DNA of 6,760 bases from assembly GCA_964407855.1 (NCBI GenBank), contig CAYOXI010000094.1, positions 1-6,760 of the forward strand. The letters are read 5' to 3'. Positions 6,196 through 6,760 of this stretch are shown piece by piece. Position numbers and translations under genes: made by a program. Source of the DNA: SHZI01 sp964407855 (GTDB lineage Bacteria > Pseudomonadota > Gammaproteobacteria > Steroidobacterales > GCA-2729495). Below the pieces are notes generated by a model. It was not told the origin of the DNA, did not search any database, and saw only the letters and a program-made list of their open reading frames with translations. How positions within the stretch are numbered: position 1 is the first letter of the stretch; each line of letters begins with the position of its first letter.

Positions 6196-6760
6196 ATGGA
6201 TACTTACGCACGCACCACCAGCGCCTACCTGGACCGTCTTGTGACGGTACTGCAGGCGCTGGATCAGAGACAGATTGACACGGGTGTACATGTCATTGCG
6301 GAGGCGTGGAATGCCGGCCAACAGATCATCACACTGGGCAATGGCGGCAGTTCTCTGACGGCACTTCATTTCATCAACGATTGGAACAAGAGCATCTTCA
6401 TGTCGTCGGGTCGGCCTTTCCGTGGCCGCAGCCTGGTGGACAACATGGGGCTGATCATGTCGTACGGCAATGACATCTCATTTGAGGACGTGTTTATCGA
6501 GCAACTGCGTAATGTGCTGCAGCCGGGCGATCTCGTTATTGCGATTTCCGGCAGCGGCAACTCCGAGAACGTGATACGCGCGGTGGACTATGCCAATGCC
6601 AATGGGGCAGTAACGCTGGGCCTGTGCGGCTATCGCGGCGGCCGGCTAAAGGAGAAGGCCCGGCATGTTGTCTGGGCTGAGGTCGATGACATGCAACTGT
6701 CGGAGGATGTGCACGCGATTTTCGGACATATCGTGATGCAGCGCCTGTGCGCGGGATATG
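6196..6760 (+). CDS. gmhA: GmhA-like SIS-domain sedoheptulose-7-phosphate isomerase (3' end beyond window)
   Basis: The first 188 residues of a single-SIS-domain isomerase, expected to convert sedoheptulose 7-phosphate to D-glycero-D-manno-heptose 7-phosphate, the entry step of nucleotide-heptose synthesis. Visible motifs are LGNGGSS (47-53), H58, the phosphate-binding SGSGNSENVI (118-127), and EDVHAIFGHIVMQRL (170-184), whose H178 aligns with catalytic H180 of E. coli GmhA. Relative to E. coli GmhA, two further active-site/metal positions differ: Glu65 is replaced by D62 and Gln172 by E170; the 'HFxND' form resembles the GmhA2 subfamily of capsule loci, as far as I recall it. The ATG at 6196 has GGTGA 5 nt upstream and lies 21 nt after the kinase stop. 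E. coli GmhA is about 192 residues, so only a few residues are likely missing. Isomerase function is supported by context; substrate could differ. Confidence 0.85.
   Translation, partial: MDTYARTTSAYLDRLVTVLQALDQRQIDTGVHVIAEAWNAGQQIITLGNGGSSLTALHFINDWNKSIFMSSGRPFRGRSLVDNMGLIMSYGNDISFEDVFIEQLRNVLQPGDLVIAISGSGNSENVIRAVDYANANGAVTLGLCGYRGGRLKEKARHVVWAEVDDMQLSEDVHAIFGHIVMQRLCAGY

Noticed and set aside
5791..6369. Open frame of 192 codons on the minus strand
   Set aside because: It is antisense to the GHMP kinase and isomerase genes and has no domain texture; both sense genes are well supported.

Overview
The window looks like part of a surface-polysaccharide (LPS, capsule or S-layer glycan) locus from a moderately high-GC, probably Gram-negative, proteobacterium-like genome. 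That assignment rests on gene families, codon use and tight operon packing; no rRNA, tRNA or taxonomically decisive gene is present, so the lineage is unresolved.

Layout. Bases 1 to about 180 are roughly 82% G+C, clearly richer than the rest. They hold what looks like the last 26 codons of an unidentified gene, followed by a GC-rich hairpin. Next, on the minus strand, is a 108-codon internal piece of an IS30-family transposase (about 202-525) that has lost both ends. It directly abuts the C-terminal tail of a probable secreted, beta-helix-like protein on the plus strand (to 805). This left edge is therefore a mosaic of gene fragments. Bases 806-1072 are non-coding leader sequence with several inverted repeats but no convincing promoter.

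From 1073 to the right edge five plus-strand genes run almost without gaps: a GT4 glycosyltransferase; an extended-SDR NAD-dependent sugar-nucleotide epimerase; a 633-residue three-domain enzyme (HddC-like nucleotidyltransferase, GmhB-like HAD phosphatase, uridine-kinase-like P-loop domain); an HddA-like GHMP heptose-7-phosphate kinase; and a GmhA-like SIS-domain isomerase cut by the window end. Junctions are 1 nt, overlap, overlap and 21 nt, as expected of one translationally coupled operon.

Working model. The isomerase, the GHMP kinase, and the phosphatase and nucleotidyltransferase domains of the fusion together match the four known steps from sedoheptulose 7-phosphate to GDP-D-glycero-alpha-D-manno-heptose. 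The epimerase would then alter the nucleotide sugar, and the glycosyltransferase would transfer it. The extra P-loop kinase-like domain is not needed for the textbook pathway and is the most interesting unexplained element.
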